This document shows, in pieces, positions 58,190 through 64,000 of a stretch of 64,000 bases of DNA. This stretch comes from Pelodera strongyloides (taxonomy: Eukaryota; Nematoda; Chromadorea; Rhabditida; Rhabditidae): positions 682,001 through 746,000 of the forward strand of contig JAANDG010000006.1 of the NCBI GenBank assembly GCA_036852015.1. Direction: 5' to 3'. Below the pieces are notes generated by a model. That model worked only from the letters and a program-made list of their open reading frames with translations, made no database searches and had not been told where the DNA came from. How positions within the stretch are numbered: the first letter of the stretch is position 1; each line of letters opens with the position of its first letter. Both the position numbers and the translations under genes were made by a program.

Positions 58190-60204
58190 ATGAATATGAA
58201 CCAACGACACCGAGGAAAATTTCTTTCAATAACTAAAACAACGGTAATTGTCGAGTAGCTTCCGTTGGTTTCTAAGATTCTGTTGGCTTACTAGTTATGA
58301 ATTTGCTTCTTGCGCTGCAGTTATTCCTGCACGCTTTCATCAAGAATCAGTATTAGGAGACATTTAAGAAATGATGTTCATAGCAAAAGTGTAGCTAAGG
58401 TAGTATACTATATCGCATTCTTTTCTATGTTGTATCCATTTGGGAATTAATTCCTTTGCTACTTTTTAGACTGCTTATCAGACGTTACTTAAAGTTGTCC
58501 TAGTAGTTTTAGTTCAGTAGTGTTTGCACCCTGTCAGTTCTTGTAGAATTGCAGATAAAGTGGTTTTGTTCTAAAAATGTGTGTCGATTGCGTCTTGTTA
58601 TAACCTGCCCCAGTTACAGCAGAATAAATGAGAGCTTGGATGAAAGCGGTTTATTCAGTGGTGTGAAGAAAGAAGCCTGAATGCAAGGCTTAGACGCGTA
58701 GTTCAAGAGGGCGGCGTCTTATAGTGTACCGGCTTCTATCTAGAAGGTGCAGGGCCAGATTGTCCCAATAGCGTACCGTAACAATCCGCACGCCGGCGGT
58801 GTAGAAAGCAGGAAGAGGAGACACGGCTCAGCCTGTAAGATGTAGGAGAGATTAGCGGGCTCTTGGACCTCCTGGTATATATTCCTTTACTTCGTATGTA
58901 AATGGGCTTCTTTGCGTATGAAAATGTGTAGACTATGAGTTACTGTTAGAGCTATGCTAACTACGCTTCAATAGATTGTAGCTATCGTTTTTATGCGAGA
59001 GTTTTTCTATCGGTCTGGGTTTTTCTCGAATATCAACTTTGTTCGACCCACCTTCGTTCCGGAGTGTCTACGCTGACAATACAACAGACTTCGAAACAAT
59101 TTCACCCGCAATGACTTTGCGTGATTATCGCCCGTGCTTTTTCGCCATTTTGCTTTTTCTACGATAACTGCCTCTCGTGATAAAGAAATTTCCCGCATTG
59201 CTCGGAATGGTTTACTTCAACTGTCGTCTACATTGGAGCGCTGTAGTAAGGTTTTGATGTAGCCATATGGAATTTTATTTATTGTTAATAACTCATCCCT
59301 TTTCAGTCGCAGAATCCCAGGAAAGCTAAGTATTGTGTTCTTCGACCCAGTAGTGTTCATTTGTTTCAACTATCTGTTTAACTGGGGCTCTCAGATGTCT
59401 ACTTTTGCAACCCTTTTTTTTTAATTTTAAACGTTTTTCAAGAGATAATACTACTACGAAGAGTATGTGAAATGATTTTTTAGCCCCGTATCACTATGAA
59501 TTCTTTGTTTTTGATTCCGTTGATAGTTTATCACACAACGTTTCCAGAATTGGCTGTTTACGGGCGAAATCTTAAAATCACTAGAGAGTACTCTTTCCCT
59601 TTCTCATTGTTTATCTTTTTCTCTGACCTTATCTGCAAATCTGAGATAGAGAGTAACCTTGTGTCGCGTGAGACTGTGTTTCGGTGACGTTCTGCTTCAC
59701 TGTCTCGAGCATTTACTTGTATGAAACGAAGAGGTCCTGCAGCACTTATTTTAGCAGTATTTTCGATAACCTCACCTCACTGCTCGTGCCATGCTTCTGG
59801 AGAGATTGTTATTCTTTCATTGGACAATAACACATATAAACCGAGATAGCACAATCTGGATTTGAGCGATGTTTGGTCCCATTATTTGGGAAATGCTTCC
59901 CATCCAAGAATTATATTGTAATAATCGCTTCACATTTGTATGTTCCTTCCAGAATATTGTTGTCACGGAACCTTCCAATTGAGACCGCATTGTTTCACCG
60001 TTTATTTTTCACATATATGGACACATTAGGATCATAAATACAATGGGATAGGCTTTGTAAACAATCGTTGTTACAGAACACAACTTGCAGAACTGACTGT
60101 GGCGTGATAAATAGGTTGACCCAATATGTGTCCTCTGACCTCGTGTACAGTCTCTTTTCTTACGCGTCGTGCTCTCTGCGCTTTTCCGTTTTATTTATGG
60201 GTTT

Positions 60205-60310
60205 GTTTACGCTCTCTGTCTCTCTGCCCGTCATCTCTCTCTCCCCCTCTCTCTCTCTTCCTCTGGCTCTCCCTCTCTCTCTCTCTTCCTCTCTCCCTCT
60301 CGTCTCTTTT
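60205..60310. repeat. Pyrimidine-rich CTCTCT tract
   Basis: About 100 nt of C/T-rich low-complexity sequence, about 500 bp upstream of the aco-1 start. It is the strand complement in composition of the GAGA tract in pfk intron 4. Confidence 0.85.
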
Positions 60311-60785
60311 TTTTTTGCGAGAGAAACGTGGTCCACTGCCGGTGATGCTCTCCGTTTCTAGATAGCGTGCAACCTCCTTTCAAGGTAGCAAAAGGCATAT
60401 TTTGGTTCTGTTTAATTTGTTTCTGAAAAACTTCGAACATTGTATATGTTTTTAATTTATGTTCTCCACTCAGTCTCTACGTAACTCCCACTACAAAGTA
60501 TTCATTTTGGAAGCCATCGCTTGATGGTAAATTGTTGTCTTTTTCTTTCGTCTTAATCGACATTATGCTTTTCTTCGGGTCTTAGTGTAATGTTTTCATT
60601 ATGGCATACATATCTGTTTACGAGCTGTTTCTTTTTCTTTTCATCAAACAAATATCGGTATTTTTCTATCCATCGACTTTATTCTTTATCAAGCTTTCCA
60701 AATTGTTTTGACACAATCTAGAAATGACAAATGTTTGATTCCGAACATTGCTATTGACTCGCGAATAAATATACCATCCGTTTCA

Positions 60786-60794
60786 TTTTTGCAG
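60786..60794 (+). promoter_or_regulatory. Spliced-leader acceptor of the aco-1 gene
   Basis: TTTTTGCAG followed by one G and the ATG at 60796. Confidence 0.5.
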
Positions 60795-60795
60795 G

Positions 60796-63962
<3,167 letters not shown>

Positions 63963-64000
63963 GTGAGAATAAATTGTAAAGTGTTAGTTTTCTTAAGCCG

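Larger units (their letters stand above)
58190..60795. other. Intergenic region pfk - aco-1
   Basis: No gene seen. AATAAA at 58623-58628 is a likely pfk poly(A) signal. A pyrimidine-rich CTCTCT tract lies at 60205-60310. The 2.6 kb presumably contains the aco-1 promoter, but I can identify no specific element. Confidence 0.5.

Noticed and set aside
60068..60365. 97- and 79-codon plus-strand open frames
   Set aside because: They are translations of the CT-rich repeat (Ser/Leu/Pro only).

Overview
The window is nuclear DNA from a nematode, most likely a chromadorean with fairly roomy introns; I do not name a species. The grounds are two transthyretin-like (TTL) secreted-protein genes, a family expanded in nematodes; short-consensus 3' splice sites (TTTCAG and TTTAG); and splice-acceptor-like sequence 0-1 nt upstream of five start codons, as expected for spliced-leader trans-splicing. 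All genes are split into many small exons. I rebuilt the exons by hand from splice sites, reading phase and protein-family similarity. Only one junction (near 40.48 kb) rests on two equal alternatives.

Layout. (1) 0.87-10.2 kb, plus strand: a class II POU-homeobox transcription factor (ceh-18-like), 5' end possibly incomplete. A long stop-free reading frame (7065-8585) runs through two of its introns and could encode an isoform without the homeodomain. (2) 11.8-14.8 kb, minus strand: two tandem TTL genes. (3) 16.8-20.4 kb, plus strand: a DPF/BAF45 double-PHD chromatin reader (dpff-1-like). (4) 22.2-30.5 kb, minus strand: a complete 28-coding-exon USP7-type deubiquitinase (math-33-like). (5) 35.7-41.9 kb, plus strand: a large, mostly disordered, basic/acidic protein with a PWWP-like domain that I cannot match to a named family. 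(6) 46.5-58.2 kb, plus strand: ATP-dependent 6-phosphofructokinase (pfk-1.1-like), whose intron 13 holds a 4.1 kb antisense CR1-like LINE with 13-bp target-site duplications and a broken ORF2. (7) 60.8 kb to the right edge, plus strand: cytosolic aconitase/IRP1 family (aco-1-like), cut by the window end.

The genes do not form a pathway cluster. PFK (glycolysis) and aconitase (citrate/isocitrate) are metabolic. The POU factor, DPF, USP7 and the PWWP-like protein are nuclear regulators. The TTL pair is secreted. From memory, the C. elegans orthologues ceh-18, pfk-1.1 and aco-1 are all on chromosome X, which would fit an ancestral X-linked block. Other points of interest are two well-supported GC-AG introns and several unusual AAG/GAG acceptors, a MITE-like foldback at 15.2 kb, and an unassigned Cys-rich open frame at 16.2-16.6 kb. 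I saw no bacterial-type operon, CRISPR array, rRNA or tRNA gene.
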